Source: Prauserella rugosa (lineage in GTDB: Bacteria > Actinomycetota > Actinomycetes > Mycobacteriales > Pseudonocardiaceae). Taken from it: DNA of 64,000 nucleotides. Shown here piece by piece: positions 1 through 8,170 of this stretch; position 1 is the first letter of the stretch, and every line of letters starts with the position of its first letter. Location: the NCBI RefSeq assembly GCF_000719975.1, contig NZ_JOIJ01000011.1, positions 124,001 through 188,000 on the forward strand, in the 5' to 3' direction. The notes below the pieces were generated by a model that saw nothing but the letters and a program-made list of their open reading frames with translations, did not search any database and was not told the origin of the DNA. The position numbers and the translations under genes were made by a program.

Positions 1-454
1 CCCTGCGGACCACCCGCGCGATGTCGTCCGGATCCTCGACGGTGAACGCCGCCTTCGTCACCGGGGCGAACATCGCCTGCTGGTCGGACGTCTCGTGCAG
101 CACCCCGCGGACGACACCCGGAGTGCGCAATGTGGACGGTACGTCGGTCGCGATGACGAGCACGGGGGACGCCGAGGCCTGCGCCTCACCGACGGCGGCC
201 AGCGTGTTGGCCGCACCGGGCCCGGTCGTCACCAGTGCGACGCCGAGCCTGCCCGTGGCCCTCGCGTAGCCGTCCGCGGCGAACGCCGCCGACTGCTCGT
301 GCCGCACCCCGAACAGCCGGATCGCCCGCTCCGACAACGCGTTCCATGCGGGCAGGTTGTGCACGCCCGGCAACCCGAAAACGCGGTCGACCTCGAGCTC
401 GCACAGCGCGTCGGCGAGCCGCCCGCCTCCCGTACGTCCTCCGCTCGCTGCCAC
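1..454 (-). CDS. Thiamine-diphosphate-dependent enzyme, N-terminal part (runs off left edge)
   Basis: Only the first 151 codons lie in the window; the rest is beyond the left edge. The visible part is the PYR domain of the acetolactate synthase/benzoylformate decarboxylase superfamily: the cofactor-activating glutamate is at about residue 53 in the context RHEQSAAFAADGYAR, followed by the TTGPGAAN loop and a VLVIATD strand. The start is a GTG 22 bp after the end of the GST-type gene on the same strand, so the two are probably co-transcribed. The missing C-terminal half carries the residues that would separate carboligases from decarboxylases, so the substrate is open. It is a distant paralogue of the TPP enzyme at 19168. 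Confidence 0.85.
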   Translation of the reverse strand, partial: MAASGGRTGGGRLADALCELEVDRVFGLPGVHNLPAWNALSERAIRLFGVRHEQSAAFAADGYARATGRLGVALVTTGPGAANTLAAVGEAQASASPVLVIATDVPSTLRTPGVVRGVLHETSDQQAMFAPVTKAAFTVEDPDDIARVVRR

Positions 455-476
455 GCCGAGAGGATACGGGCACGCC

Positions 477-1478
477 TCACCCGTGCGGGGTGACGGCCTC
501 CTGCTCGGGTGGCGGGGGCGGAGGCGTACCGTTGCCGAACGGCCGTCCGCCCAGTTCCTCCCTGCCGTGCGGGCTCGTCCAACCGGCCAGATCCGGTCCC
601 TTCGGCACGATCCGCGTGGGATTGACCTGCTCGTGCACCTGGTAGTAGTGCCGTTTGATGTGGTCGAAATCCACGGTGTCGCCGAATCCCGGAGTCTGGA
701 ACAGATCGCGCGCGTAGGCCCACAGCACCGGGAGTTCGGTCAGCTTGTGACGGTTGCACTTGAAGTGCCCGTGGTAGACGGCGTCGAACCGCACGAGCGT
801 GGTGAACAACCGGATGTCGGCCTCGGTGATCGTGTCCCCGACGAGATAACGCTGCCGGGACAACCGCTCCGACAACGCGTCGAGACGCGCGAAGAGCCGG
901 TCGTAGGCGTCCTCGTAGGCGGCCTGTTTGGTGGCGAAACCCGCCTCGTAGACCGCCGCGTTCACGTCGCGGTGAACGTCGGCGTTGACCGCGTCGATCT
1001 CGTCGCGCAGTGCCTCGGGATACAGCTCGGGAGCGCCGTCCCGCTGGTGGGCGGTCCACTCGGTGTCGAGGTCGAGCGTGATCTGCGGATAGTCGTTGGT
1101 AACGAGCTTGCCGCTCGGGACGTCGACGATCGCGGGCACGCTGATCCCGCCGTCGTAGTGCGGATCGGCCTTCTCGTAGGCCTCGTGGAGGAAACCGATG
1201 CCGAGGACCGGGTCGACGCCACCGGGATCGAGGGTGAATCGCCAGCTGCGTTCGTCCTGGATCGGGTCGGCCACCGCCAGCGAGAGCACGCCTTCCAGTC
1301 CCAGCAGCCTGCGGACGACGAGCGCCCTGCTGGCCCACGGGCACGCACGGCTGACGACCAGCCGGTACCGGCCCGGTTCGACGGGCCAGCCGTCCCTCCC
1401 GTCGGCCGTGATGCGGGCGGTGAAGGCGTTGGGGGCGCGGTGGAATTCGCCGGTGTCCGGATCCGTCGGAATCGTCAT
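477..1478 (-). CDS. Glutathionyl-hydroquinone reductase-type glutathione S-transferase (Xi class)
   Basis: A 333-residue protein of the ECM4/YqjG/PcpF family, which reductively removes thiols from S-conjugated hydroquinones. The catalytic cysteine is Cys46 in the SRACPWASR motif of the thioredoxin-like domain; the helical C-terminal domain holds the typical YLVGDTITEADIRLFTTLVRFDAVY stretch in two parts (YLVGDTITEADIR and LFTTLVRFDAVY). The ATG at 1478 begins the conserved N-terminus (MTIPTDPDTGEFHR); longer readings lack family similarity. The C-terminus ends in a proline run before EQEAVTPHG. Actinobacteria normally use mycothiol instead of glutathione, so the physiological thiol is uncertain. 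The WS/DGAT gene is divergent from it. Confidence 0.87.
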   Translation of the reverse strand: MTIPTDPDTGEFHRAPNAFTARITADGRDGWPVEPGRYRLVVSRACPWASRALVVRRLLGLEGVLSLAVADPIQDERSWRFTLDPGGVDPVLGIGFLHEAYEKADPHYDGGISVPAIVDVPSGKLVTNDYPQITLDLDTEWTAHQRDGAPELYPEALRDEIDAVNADVHRDVNAAVYEAGFATKQAAYEDAYDRLFARLDALSERLSRQRYLVGDTITEADIRLFTTLVRFDAVYHGHFKCNRHKLTELPVLWAYARDLFQTPGFGDTVDFDHIKRHYYQVHEQVNPTRIVPKGPDLAGWTSPHGREELGGRPFGNGTPPPPPPEQEAVTPHG

Positions 1479-1566
1479 GACCCCGACGCTAGTGCGTACA
1501 CTCGGCCCACCGCAGGCGACCGGCCGCAACGGGGCGGGCGGTCGCGGCACGTGAGAGGTGGCGCCG

Positions 1567-2979
1567 ATGTCGCTGATGCCCGTGACCGACTCGATGTTCC
1601 TCGCCGTGGAGAGCCGCGAACACCCCATGCACGTCGGCGGCCTCCAGCTGTTCACCCCTCCCGACGACGCCGGGCCCGAGTACCTACGCGAACTCCGGCA
1701 GACGCTGCTCGAGCGCACGAGCGTGCGCGACACCTTCCAACAGCGGCTGCGCAGACCGGTGAACACGGCCGGATACCTGGCATGGCAACGGGATCCGCAA
1801 CTCGACCTCGACTACCACTTCCGCCATTCGGCACTGCCCAGTCCCGGCCGGATCCGTGAACTGCTCGAACTGACCTCACGCTGGCACAGCACGCTGCTCG
1901 ACCGGCACCGCCCGCTGTGGGAGGTGCACCTGGTGGAGGGGCTGGCCGACGGGCGGTTCGCCCTCTACAGCAAGATCCACCACGCGGTGATGGACGGGGT
2001 GTCCGCACTGCGGCAGCTGACCGACGTGCTCTCCGAGGACCCGGCCGACCGCGACTGTCCGCCGCCGTGGGGCAAACGCCGCGCGGCCGCGCCCTCGCCA
2101 CGGGCGACGGTCACGCCGGCCGACACGATCCGTGCGGTGACGGGAGCGGCCCGGCAGCTGGCAGGCACCCCGGCCGCGGCGGCGCGGATCGCCAAGGAGG
2201 CCTTCCGCGCGCAGGCGTTGACGTTGCCGCTCCAGGCGCCGAGGACGATGTTCAACGTGCCGATCGGTGGCGCGCGGCGGTTCGCGGCGCAGTCGTGGCC
2301 GTTGGAGCGGGTCCGCGCCGTGGCCTCGGCGGCGTCGGTGACCCGCAACGACGTCGTGCTCGCGATGTGCGCCGGAGCGTTGCGCGAGTACCTGATCGAC
2401 GCCCACGCCCTGCCGTCCGCGCCGCTGACCGCGATGGTGCCGGTGTCGATGCGCTCCGGCTCGGGGTCCTCGGCGTCCGGTTCGGGTTCGGCGGCCGGTT
2501 CGACCGCCGCGCCGCAGGCGTCGGGCAACCAGATCGGCGCGCTGCTGGCGAACCTCGGCACCGACCTCGGCGATCCCGCCGACCGGCTGGCCACGATCGC
2601 GCGGTCGACGGCGGAGGGCAAACGCCTGTTCCGCGAACTCACGCCGTTGCAGGCACTGCTGCTGTCGGCGCTGAACGTGGCACCGCTCGCGGCGAGTCCG
2701 CTGCCGGGGTTCGCCACGGCCACGCGTCCGCCGTTCAACCTGGTGATCTCGAACGTGCCGGGACCGCGCAGGCAGATGTACTGGAACGGCGCACGGCTCG
2801 ACGGCATCTATCCCGCCTCGGTCCTGCTCGACGGGCAGGCGCTGAACATCACGCTGACGACGACGGGTGACGACCTCGACGTCGGCATCACCGGATGCCG
2901 GCGCAGCGTGCCGCACCTGCAACGCCTGCTGAGCCACCTCGACACCGCGTTGACGGACCTGGAGAAGGCCGTGGCCTGA
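1567..2979 (+). CDS. Wax ester synthase / diacylglycerol O-acyltransferase (WS/DGAT)
   Basis: A 470-residue bifunctional acyltransferase that esterifies acyl-CoA to diacylglycerol or fatty alcohols, making storage triacylglycerol or wax. The active-site HHxxxDG motif is HHAVMDG at residues 138-144, preceded by PLWEVHLVEG; near the C-terminus ISNVPGPRR matches the family's second conserved block. A Gly/Ser/Ala low-complexity insert lies at about residues 293-313. ATG 1567 is chosen because GAGAGG sits 8 bases upstream and MSLMPVTDSMFL is the usual family N-terminus; a GTG at 1558 would add three residues. It is the only storage-lipid gene here and stands alone, convergent with the aldo/keto reductase. 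Confidence 0.93.
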   Translation: MSLMPVTDSMFLAVESREHPMHVGGLQLFTPPDDAGPEYLRELRQTLLERTSVRDTFQQRLRRPVNTAGYLAWQRDPQLDLDYHFRHSALPSPGRIRELLELTSRWHSTLLDRHRPLWEVHLVEGLADGRFALYSKIHHAVMDGVSALRQLTDVLSEDPADRDCPPPWGKRRAAAPSPRATVTPADTIRAVTGAARQLAGTPAAAARIAKEAFRAQALTLPLQAPRTMFNVPIGGARRFAAQSWPLERVRAVASAASVTRNDVVLAMCAGALREYLIDAHALPSAPLTAMVPVSMRSGSGSSASGSGSAAGSTAAPQASGNQIGALLANLGTDLGDPADRLATIARSTAEGKRLFRELTPLQALLLSALNVAPLAASPLPGFATATRPPFNLVISNVPGPRRQMYWNGARLDGIYPASVLLDGQALNITLTTTGDDLDVGITGCRRSVPHLQRLLSHLDTALTDLEKAVA

Positions 2980-3005
2980 CCGTCCTGTGCGCGTCCGCGG
3001 CAGGC

Positions 3006-3980
3006 TCAGGCGATGCCTTCGGGGCTGGCGCCGGTCACCGGAACGCCGGCCGCGGTGATGCGCTCGATCTCCGCGATGTCGTCGGCGGTCAGCTGCACGT
3101 CGGCCGCTGCGACGCTGTCGGCGATGTTGCGTGCCCGGCGCGCGCCGACGATGGCCACGTGGATGCCGGGCTTCGCGAGCGTCCAGGCGATCGCGATCTG
3201 GCTGACGCTCGCGTTCTTGCCGGCCGCGAACTCCTTCAGCTCGTCGACCACGGCCAGGTTCCGTCTGAAGTTCTCGCCCTGGAACGCCGACGACTGGGAA
3301 CGCCAGTCCGACTCCTCGAACGTCGAGTCCGCCGTCAGCGCGCCGGTGAGCAGTCCGCTGCCGAGGGAGCTGTAGACCAGCACACCGATGTCGTTCTCGC
3401 GTGCGTACGGCAGCGGGTCGGTCTCGATGTCCCTGCGCAGCAGGTGGTACGGCGGCTGCAGGGTCTCGACGGGACGGGTGCGGTCGAACGCGGCGAGCTG
3501 CGCGGAGTCGTAATTGGACACACCGGCGTGGCGGATCTTGCCCTCGTCGACCAGTTCCTGCAGCGCCGAGGCCGTCTCCTCGGCCGGGGTCTGCTCGTCG
3601 GGCCAGTGCACCTGGTACAGGTCGATGTGGTCGACCCCGAGGTGACGCAGGCTCTGCTCGACGCCGCTGCGCAGGTACTCGCGCGTGGCCTTGCGGGGCC
3701 GGTCGCTGCCCGGGTCGATGCCGCCCTTCGTGGCGATGACGACGCTGTCGCGATCGCGCTCCAGGTCCGGTCGCAGCGCCTTGCCGAGCAGCTCCTCGGA
3801 GGCGCCGAATCCGTACGCCTGCGCCGTGTCGAAGAAGGTCACGCCGAGCTCGCGTGCCTGCCGGATGGCGCCGATCGCCGCGTCCTCGTCGAACGAGCCC
3901 CAGTCGCCACCGATCTGCCAGGTCCCGAAGCAGATCCGGGACACGTTCAGTCCGCTCCTGCCCAAAGTGATCGTCTGCAT
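3006..3980 (-). CDS. Aldo/keto reductase
   Basis: A 324-residue NADPH-dependent carbonyl reductase of the TIM-barrel aldo/keto reductase family. The catalytic tetrad can be followed: FDTAQAYGFG supplies Asp and Tyr, SVVIATKGG the Lys, and DLYQVHWPD the His. The start at 3980 opens the usual first strand (MQTITLGRSGLNVSRICFGTW) and has GGGGGT just upstream; reading further upstream gives unconserved sequence. Ends 26 bp from the convergent WS/DGAT gene. Substrate cannot be deduced. Confidence 0.92.
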   Translation of the reverse strand: MQTITLGRSGLNVSRICFGTWQIGGDWGSFDEDAAIGAIRQARELGVTFFDTAQAYGFGASEELLGKALRPDLERDRDSVVIATKGGIDPGSDRPRKATREYLRSGVEQSLRHLGVDHIDLYQVHWPDEQTPAEETASALQELVDEGKIRHAGVSNYDSAQLAAFDRTRPVETLQPPYHLLRRDIETDPLPYARENDIGVLVYSSLGSGLLTGALTADSTFEESDWRSQSSAFQGENFRRNLAVVDELKEFAAGKNASVSQIAIAWTLAKPGIHVAIVGARRARNIADSVAAADVQLTADDIAEIERITAAGVPVTGASPEGIA

Positions 3981-4112
3981 ACCCCCAGGATTACTCCGAA
4001 CGGGCGCATGGCGCATGGCGACGTCCGCCTTCTCACCCTCGGGAATACACCCGCGAGCCGACCGCAACGCCGCCCGACACCGCGCGACCCCGGGGCGCTC
4101 AGGTGCGCCGGC

Positions 4113-5519
4113 TCAGGGGCGCTCGGCTGGCCGGTCGGTCGGCCACGGGTTGATCTCCTCGACGAGCTTGGCCACGGCGAGCACCAGGTCGTCGGAGTGC
4201 CGTGGCCCGACGATCTGCAGCCCCACCGGCAGTCCCTTCGACGTGAACCCCGCGGGAACCGTGATCGCGGGCTGCTGGGTCATGTTGAACGGGTAGGTGA
4301 ACCGCGTCCACTCCGGCCACGTCTCGTACGGCCCCGACGGGGGCACGTCGTGGCCTGCCTCGAACGGCTGGATCGGCATCGTCGGGGTGATCAGCACGTC
4401 GTAACGGGTGTGGAACTCGCCCATATGGATGCCGAGTTCCGCACGGGTGGCGCTGGCCTCGAGGTAGTCGCTCGCCGAGTAGGTGCGGCCCTGCTCCCAG
4501 ACGCGGCGCAGTCCGGGATCGACGAGGTCCTCCGAGCCCGCGGGGAACGTGTCCAGCCACTTGGCGGCACCGGTGGACCACAGCACCCCGAACGCGTCGG
4601 CCGGATCGCTGAATCCGGGGTCGGCGTCCTCGACGTGCAGCCCGGCCTCGCCGAGCTTGGCCACGACCGACACGACGGCCTGCGCGATCTCCGGATCGAC
4701 GTCGACGTATCCGAGGTCGGCCGAGTAGGCCGCGCGCAGGCCCCGCACGTCCCTGCGCACCGCCTCGCGATAGGTGCTCAGGGGCGGCGGGAGCGCGTTG
4801 GGGTCGCGGTGGTCGGCGGTGACCAGCACGTCGAGCAACAGCGCGGTGTCGTCCACGGACCGCGTCATCGGACCGGCGTGCGACAGGGGGCCGAACGGGC
4901 TCGCCGGGTACAGCGGGATGCGGCCCGCCGTCGGTTTGAAACCGACGATGCCGCAGAACGAGGCCGGGATCCGCACCGATCCCCCGCCGTCGGTGCCCAC
5001 CGACAACTCGCCCATGCCTGCGGCGACGGCCGCGGCACTGCCGCCACTCGACCCGCCCGGGGTGAGCGCGGTGTTCCACGGATTGCGGGTGATGCCGTCG
5101 AGCGGGCTGTCGGTCACGGCCTTCCAGGCCAGCTCGGGTGTGGTCGTCTTGCCGAGGAGCACGAGACCGTGTTCGCGCATCCGCGCGGTCACCGGACTGT
5201 CGATCTCCCACGGCTGGTCGGGATCGATGCACCGCGATCCGCGCAGGGTCGGCCAGCCCTCGGTGAGGAACATGTCCTTCACACTCGACGGCACGCCGTC
5301 GAGCCAGCCGATGGGGTTGCCCTCACGCCAACGCTCCTCGGAGGCGTGCGCGGCGTCCAGCGCCACCTCCGGATCGACCCGGGTGTAGGCGCGCAACTCG
5401 GTGTCGCGCTTCTCGATCGCCGCCAACGCGGCTCGGGTCGCCTCGACCGGGGACAGCTCCCCCGTCGAGTACGCGGCCACGAGTTCGCTGGCCGTCAACA
5501 GGGACGGAGTGCTCTCCAT
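4113..5519 (-). CDS. Amidase (amidase-signature family)
   Basis: A 468-residue hydrolase that converts an amide to acid plus ammonia. The Ser-cisSer-Lys machinery is intact: Lys81 (GVPSSVKD), cis-Ser157 in GGSSGGSAAAVAAG (155-168) and the nucleophile Ser181 in GTDGGGSVRIPAS. The start at 5519 follows a good ribosome site (GAGGAG). It lies 23 bp downstream of the hydroxyacid dehydrogenase gene on the same strand, so the two probably share the promoter with operator A at 6560. The context (racemase-like proteins, aminotransferase and semialdehyde dehydrogenase under the same operator) suggests it works on a small amide or amino-acid-derived amide in a catabolic route, not in tRNA amidation. Confidence 0.92.
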   Translation of the reverse strand: MESTPSLLTASELVAAYSTGELSPVEATRAALAAIEKRDTELRAYTRVDPEVALDAAHASEERWREGNPIGWLDGVPSSVKDMFLTEGWPTLRGSRCIDPDQPWEIDSPVTARMREHGLVLLGKTTTPELAWKAVTDSPLDGITRNPWNTALTPGGSSGGSAAAVAAGMGELSVGTDGGGSVRIPASFCGIVGFKPTAGRIPLYPASPFGPLSHAGPMTRSVDDTALLLDVLVTADHRDPNALPPPLSTYREAVRRDVRGLRAAYSADLGYVDVDPEIAQAVVSVVAKLGEAGLHVEDADPGFSDPADAFGVLWSTGAAKWLDTFPAGSEDLVDPGLRRVWEQGRTYSASDYLEASATRAELGIHMGEFHTRYDVLITPTMPIQPFEAGHDVPPSGPYETWPEWTRFTYPFNMTQQPAITVPAGFTSKGLPVGLQIVGPRHSDDLVLAVAKLVEEINPWPTDRPAERP

Positions 5520-5542
5520 GCCTCTCCTCACGCGCCGATGCG

Positions 5543-6541
5543 TCAGCTCCCCGAGGGAACGTAACCCAGTTGTTTGTCCACCACGTTCCGCAGGGGTTCC
5601 CCCGCACGCCAGCGGCGGAAGTTCTCCGCGAACACCGCCACCAGCTCGTTGCGCCACCCGACGACGTCACCCGACATGTGCGGCGAGATCAGCACCTGAT
5701 CCATGGTCCACAAGGGATGGTCGGCGGGCAGGGGCTCGGTGTCGAACACGTCGAGCGCCGCGCCCGCGATGTCGCCGGCACGCAACGCCGCGACCAGGTC
5801 CGCGGTGACGACCAGTTCGCCTCGCCCGACGTTGACGAACCGTGCCGACGGCTTCATCGCGGCGAAGGCCCGCGCGTCGAACATGCCCTTGGTCTGGTCC
5901 GTCAGCGGCGCGATGGCCACGACGTAGTCGGCATCGGGAAGGTGGTCGGTGAGCCGGTCGGTCGCGTGCACGGTGCCGAAGTCGGGGTCGTCGTCACGGG
6001 CTCGCCTGCCCGCCCCCGAGACGCGCAGTCCCGCGGCGCGCAGCATCCGCGCGATCGCCCTCCCGATCGGCCCGGTCCCCACCACCAGTGCCGACGTGCC
6101 CGCGATGCGCTCGGTCTCGCGGTGTTTCCAGGTCCGCTCGTCCTGCAGCCGCAGCGAACGCGGCATGTCCTTGGCGAACGCGAGGATCTGGCCGAGGACG
6201 TACTCGGCGATCGAGTCGTCGAAGACGCCGCGCGAGTTGGTCAGCACCACGTCGCTCGCGCGCAGTTCGGGGAACATCACCGGGTCGACACCCGCGGCCG
6301 CGATGTGGAGCCACTGCAGGCGGTCGGCCGCGTGCCAGGCCGAGGGCAGCGCCGTGGACAGGAACTCGTACATGAACAGGGCATCGGCGCCGCGCAACGC
6401 GTCGGAGAGGCCGGCCGCGTCGGTGTAACGGACCTCGGCCACGTCCTCGATGGGACCCATGTCCGGAGGATGTTCGTCGCCGCGGAACACGGTCAGCACG
6501 GGCGTGCGGGCATCGGTCACCGTCGCAGTCACCGTTGACAC
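5543..6541 (-). CDS. D-2-hydroxyacid dehydrogenase (NAD-dependent)
   Basis: About 332 residues of the D-isomer-specific 2-hydroxyacid dehydrogenase family. The Rossmann motif is ALVVGTGPIGRAIARML, and the catalytic Arg, Glu and His are in VNVGRGELVV, DTEPLPADHPLW and ISPHMSG. The substrate domain begins at TPVLTVFRG. The start is uncertain: GTG codons at 6541, 6532 and 6520 are all possible, and none has a clear ribosome site. A predicted TTGACA-N17-TAGCGT promoter on this strand ends next to the 6541 codon, which would favour a leaderless start at 6532. Divergent from the racemase-like gene at 6642, with operator A between them. Confidence 0.88.
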   Translation of the reverse strand: MSTVTATVTDARTPVLTVFRGDEHPPDMGPIEDVAEVRYTDAAGLSDALRGADALFMYEFLSTALPSAWHAADRLQWLHIAAAGVDPVMFPELRASDVVLTNSRGVFDDSIAEYVLGQILAFAKDMPRSLRLQDERTWKHRETERIAGTSALVVGTGPIGRAIARMLRAAGLRVSGAGRRARDDDPDFGTVHATDRLTDHLPDADYVVAIAPLTDQTKGMFDARAFAAMKPSARFVNVGRGELVVTADLVAALRAGDIAGAALDVFDTEPLPADHPLWTMDQVLISPHMSGDVVGWRNELVAVFAENFRRWRAGEPLRNVVDKQLGYVPSGS

Positions 6542-6559
6542 GCTATGAGCAGGTCGTAT

Positions 6560-6573
6560 GATTGTCAACAATC
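6560..6573. promoter_or_regulatory. Operator A: GATTGT-CA-ACAATC palindrome
   Basis: A perfect 14-base palindrome (6-base arms, 2-base centre) between divergent genes. On the minus strand its TTGACA is followed 17 bases on by TAGCGT, a plausible promoter for the hydroxyacid dehydrogenase and amidase. The same 12-base core ATTGTTGACAAT occurs at 7413-7428 and 14830-14841. The likely binder is the GntR protein at 8167, whose family recognises short AT-rich palindromes of this kind; that link is inference. Confidence 0.7.
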
Positions 6574-6641
6574 CGAGGAACACCCCCGGAGGCCCACTTC
6601 TGCCTGCTCCCGCATCTGTGCCGCCGCCCGGAGGTCGAACC

Positions 6642-7391
6642 TTGGACGTACCAGCCGTGGACTTCCAATCCTTCGAAGGGCCACTCGCCCAACGAGGGAT
6701 CGGGATCATCGCACCGTTCGATCTCGCACTCGAACGGGAGCTGTGGCGCTGGGTTCCGCTCGAGGTCTCGTTGCATCTGGCCAGGACGCCGTACGAACCC
6801 GTGCCCGTCAGCATGGAGATGGCGCACCTGGTCAGCAACTCGCAGCACCTGGCCGCCGCCACGCGGGACGTGCTCCACGTCGAGCCCGAGGTCGTCGCCT
6901 ACCTGTGCACGTCGGGCAGTTTCGTCGCCGGGGTCGACGCCGAGCGCACGCTGCGCAAGGTCATCTGCGGCGCGGGCGCGCCCGACGCGGTGACGACGTC
7001 CGGGGCGCTGGCCGAGGTGCTCGACCTGCTCGGCCTCGACCGGGTTTCGGTGCTGACGCCCTACGACGCCGACCTCACCGGCAAACTGCACGAGTTCCTC
7101 GCCGAGCTCGGCGTGCGCACGGTGTCGAGCGACCACCTCGGCCTCGGCGGCGGCATCTGGAAGGTCAGCTACGCCACGATCGCCGAACGCATCCTGGCCG
7201 CCGATCACGGCGACGCCGAGGCGATCTTCGTCAGCTGCACCAACCTGCCCACCTACGACCTCATCGAGCCGTTGGAACAGACCCTCGGCAAGCCCGTCCT
7301 CACGGCGAACCAGCTGACGATGTGGGCCTGCCTGCAACGCATGGGACTGCCGATCGTGGGCCCCGGTGCTTGGCTGCGTGAGGTCGCCTGA
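6642..7391 (+). CDS. Maleate isomerase / Asp-Glu racemase family protein (two-cysteine type)
   Basis: A 249-residue protein of the maleate cis-trans isomerase / Asp-Glu-hydantoin racemase / arylmalonate decarboxylase superfamily. Both catalytic cysteines of the two-cysteine members are present, in YLCTSGSFVAG and FVSCTNLPTYD, and KPVLTANQLTMW near the end is the usual maleate-isomerase block. The start is a TTG at 6642 with GGAGGT six bases upstream; an ATG at 6558 lies before operator A and would put the operator inside the gene. Likely first gene of the cluster that continues with its paralogue and the GntR gene. Isomerase versus racemase activity cannot be told from sequence. Confidence 0.85.
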   Translation: MDVPAVDFQSFEGPLAQRGIGIIAPFDLALERELWRWVPLEVSLHLARTPYEPVPVSMEMAHLVSNSQHLAAATRDVLHVEPEVVAYLCTSGSFVAGVDAERTLRKVICGAGAPDAVTTSGALAEVLDLLGLDRVSVLTPYDADLTGKLHEFLAELGVRTVSSDHLGLGGGIWKVSYATIAERILAADHGDAEAIFVSCTNLPTYDLIEPLEQTLGKPVLTANQLTMWACLQRMGLPIVGPGAWLREVA

Positions 7392-7412
7392 GCTCACTTG
7401 ACCGAGATCCGA

Positions 7413-7428
7413 GGATTGTTGACAATCC
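7413..7428. promoter_or_regulatory. Operator B: GGATTGT-TG-ACAATCC palindrome
   Basis: A perfect 16-base palindrome with 7-base arms, the longest of the three copies of the ATTGTTGACAAT core. It lies in the 53-base gap between the two racemase-like genes. TTGACC at 7398, a 17-base spacer and GACAAT at 7421 could form a promoter whose -10 is inside the operator, giving the second gene and gntR an independently repressed start; a site acting as a roadblock is the alternative. Confidence 0.68.
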
Positions 7429-7444
7429 TGCGAGGAGGTTCATC

Positions 7445-8170
7445 GTGCCCACGATCGGTTTCATCTATCCGGATCACGCCGCCGAGGACGACTACCCGCT
7501 GGCCGAACGGATCCTGGGAGACGGCACGGCGCTGCCCGTCGAGCACATCTACGGCACCGACCTGCACGCCGTGCCCGAGCTGCTCGACCTCGGATCGCCG
7601 GCCCGCCTCGCCGAAGGCGCCTCGTTGCTCGCCCGGCACGAACCGGACGCCGTGGTGTGGGCCTGCACGAGCGGCAGCTTCGTCTACGGCTGGGACGGCG
7701 CGGCCGAACAGGTCGCCGGACTCTCCGAGGCCGCGGGTGGCAAACCCGCGTCGAGCACGTCCTTCGCCTTCGTCCACGCCGCACAGACGCTCGGGGTGCG
7801 GAAGGTCGCCGTCGCCGCGAGCTACCCCGACGACGTCGCGAAGCTGTTCGTGGAGTTCCTCGGGCGCGGCGGTGTCGACGTGGTCTCGATGTCGGCGGCC
7901 GACATCGACACGGCCGCCGAGGTCGGCGAGCTGCCTCCGGAGCAGGTGGTCACGCTCACCGTCGACCGCGACCACCCCGACGCCGACGCGCTCCTGGTGC
8001 CCGACACCGCCATGCGCACCCTCGGACTGGTCGACGACATCGAGACCCGGATCGGCAAGCCGGTGCTCACGGCCAACCAGGTGACCGTGTGGGAGGGCCT
8101 GCGGATCGCCGGCGTCACCCGCGCCTACGACGGACTCGGCACACTGCTGCGTACCGAGGGCCGACGATGA
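7445..8170 (+). CDS. Maleate isomerase / Asp-Glu racemase family protein lacking the second cysteine
   Basis: A 241-residue paralogue of the preceding protein. The first cysteine motif (WACTSGSFVYG) and the KPVLTANQVTVW block are kept, but where the neighbour has SCTNLPTYD this protein has PDTAMRTLG, so the second catalytic cysteine is absent. It may therefore be a decarboxylase-like or isomerase variant, or a partner subunit of the first. Starts at GTG 7445 with a strong GAGGAGG site. The 3' end overlaps the gntR start by ATGA. Confidence 0.85.
   Translation: MPTIGFIYPDHAAEDDYPLAERILGDGTALPVEHIYGTDLHAVPELLDLGSPARLAEGASLLARHEPDAVVWACTSGSFVYGWDGAAEQVAGLSEAAGGKPASSTSFAFVHAAQTLGVRKVAVAASYPDDVAKLFVEFLGRGGVDVVSMSAADIDTAAEVGELPPEQVVTLTVDRDHPDADALLVPDTAMRTLGLVDDIETRIGKPVLTANQVTVWEGLRIAGVTRAYDGLGTLLRTEGRR

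Noticed and set aside
6558..7391. ATG 6558 as start of the first racemase-like gene
   Set aside because: It would place operator A inside the gene and add an unconserved Pro-rich segment; TTG 6642 has a near-perfect ribosome site.
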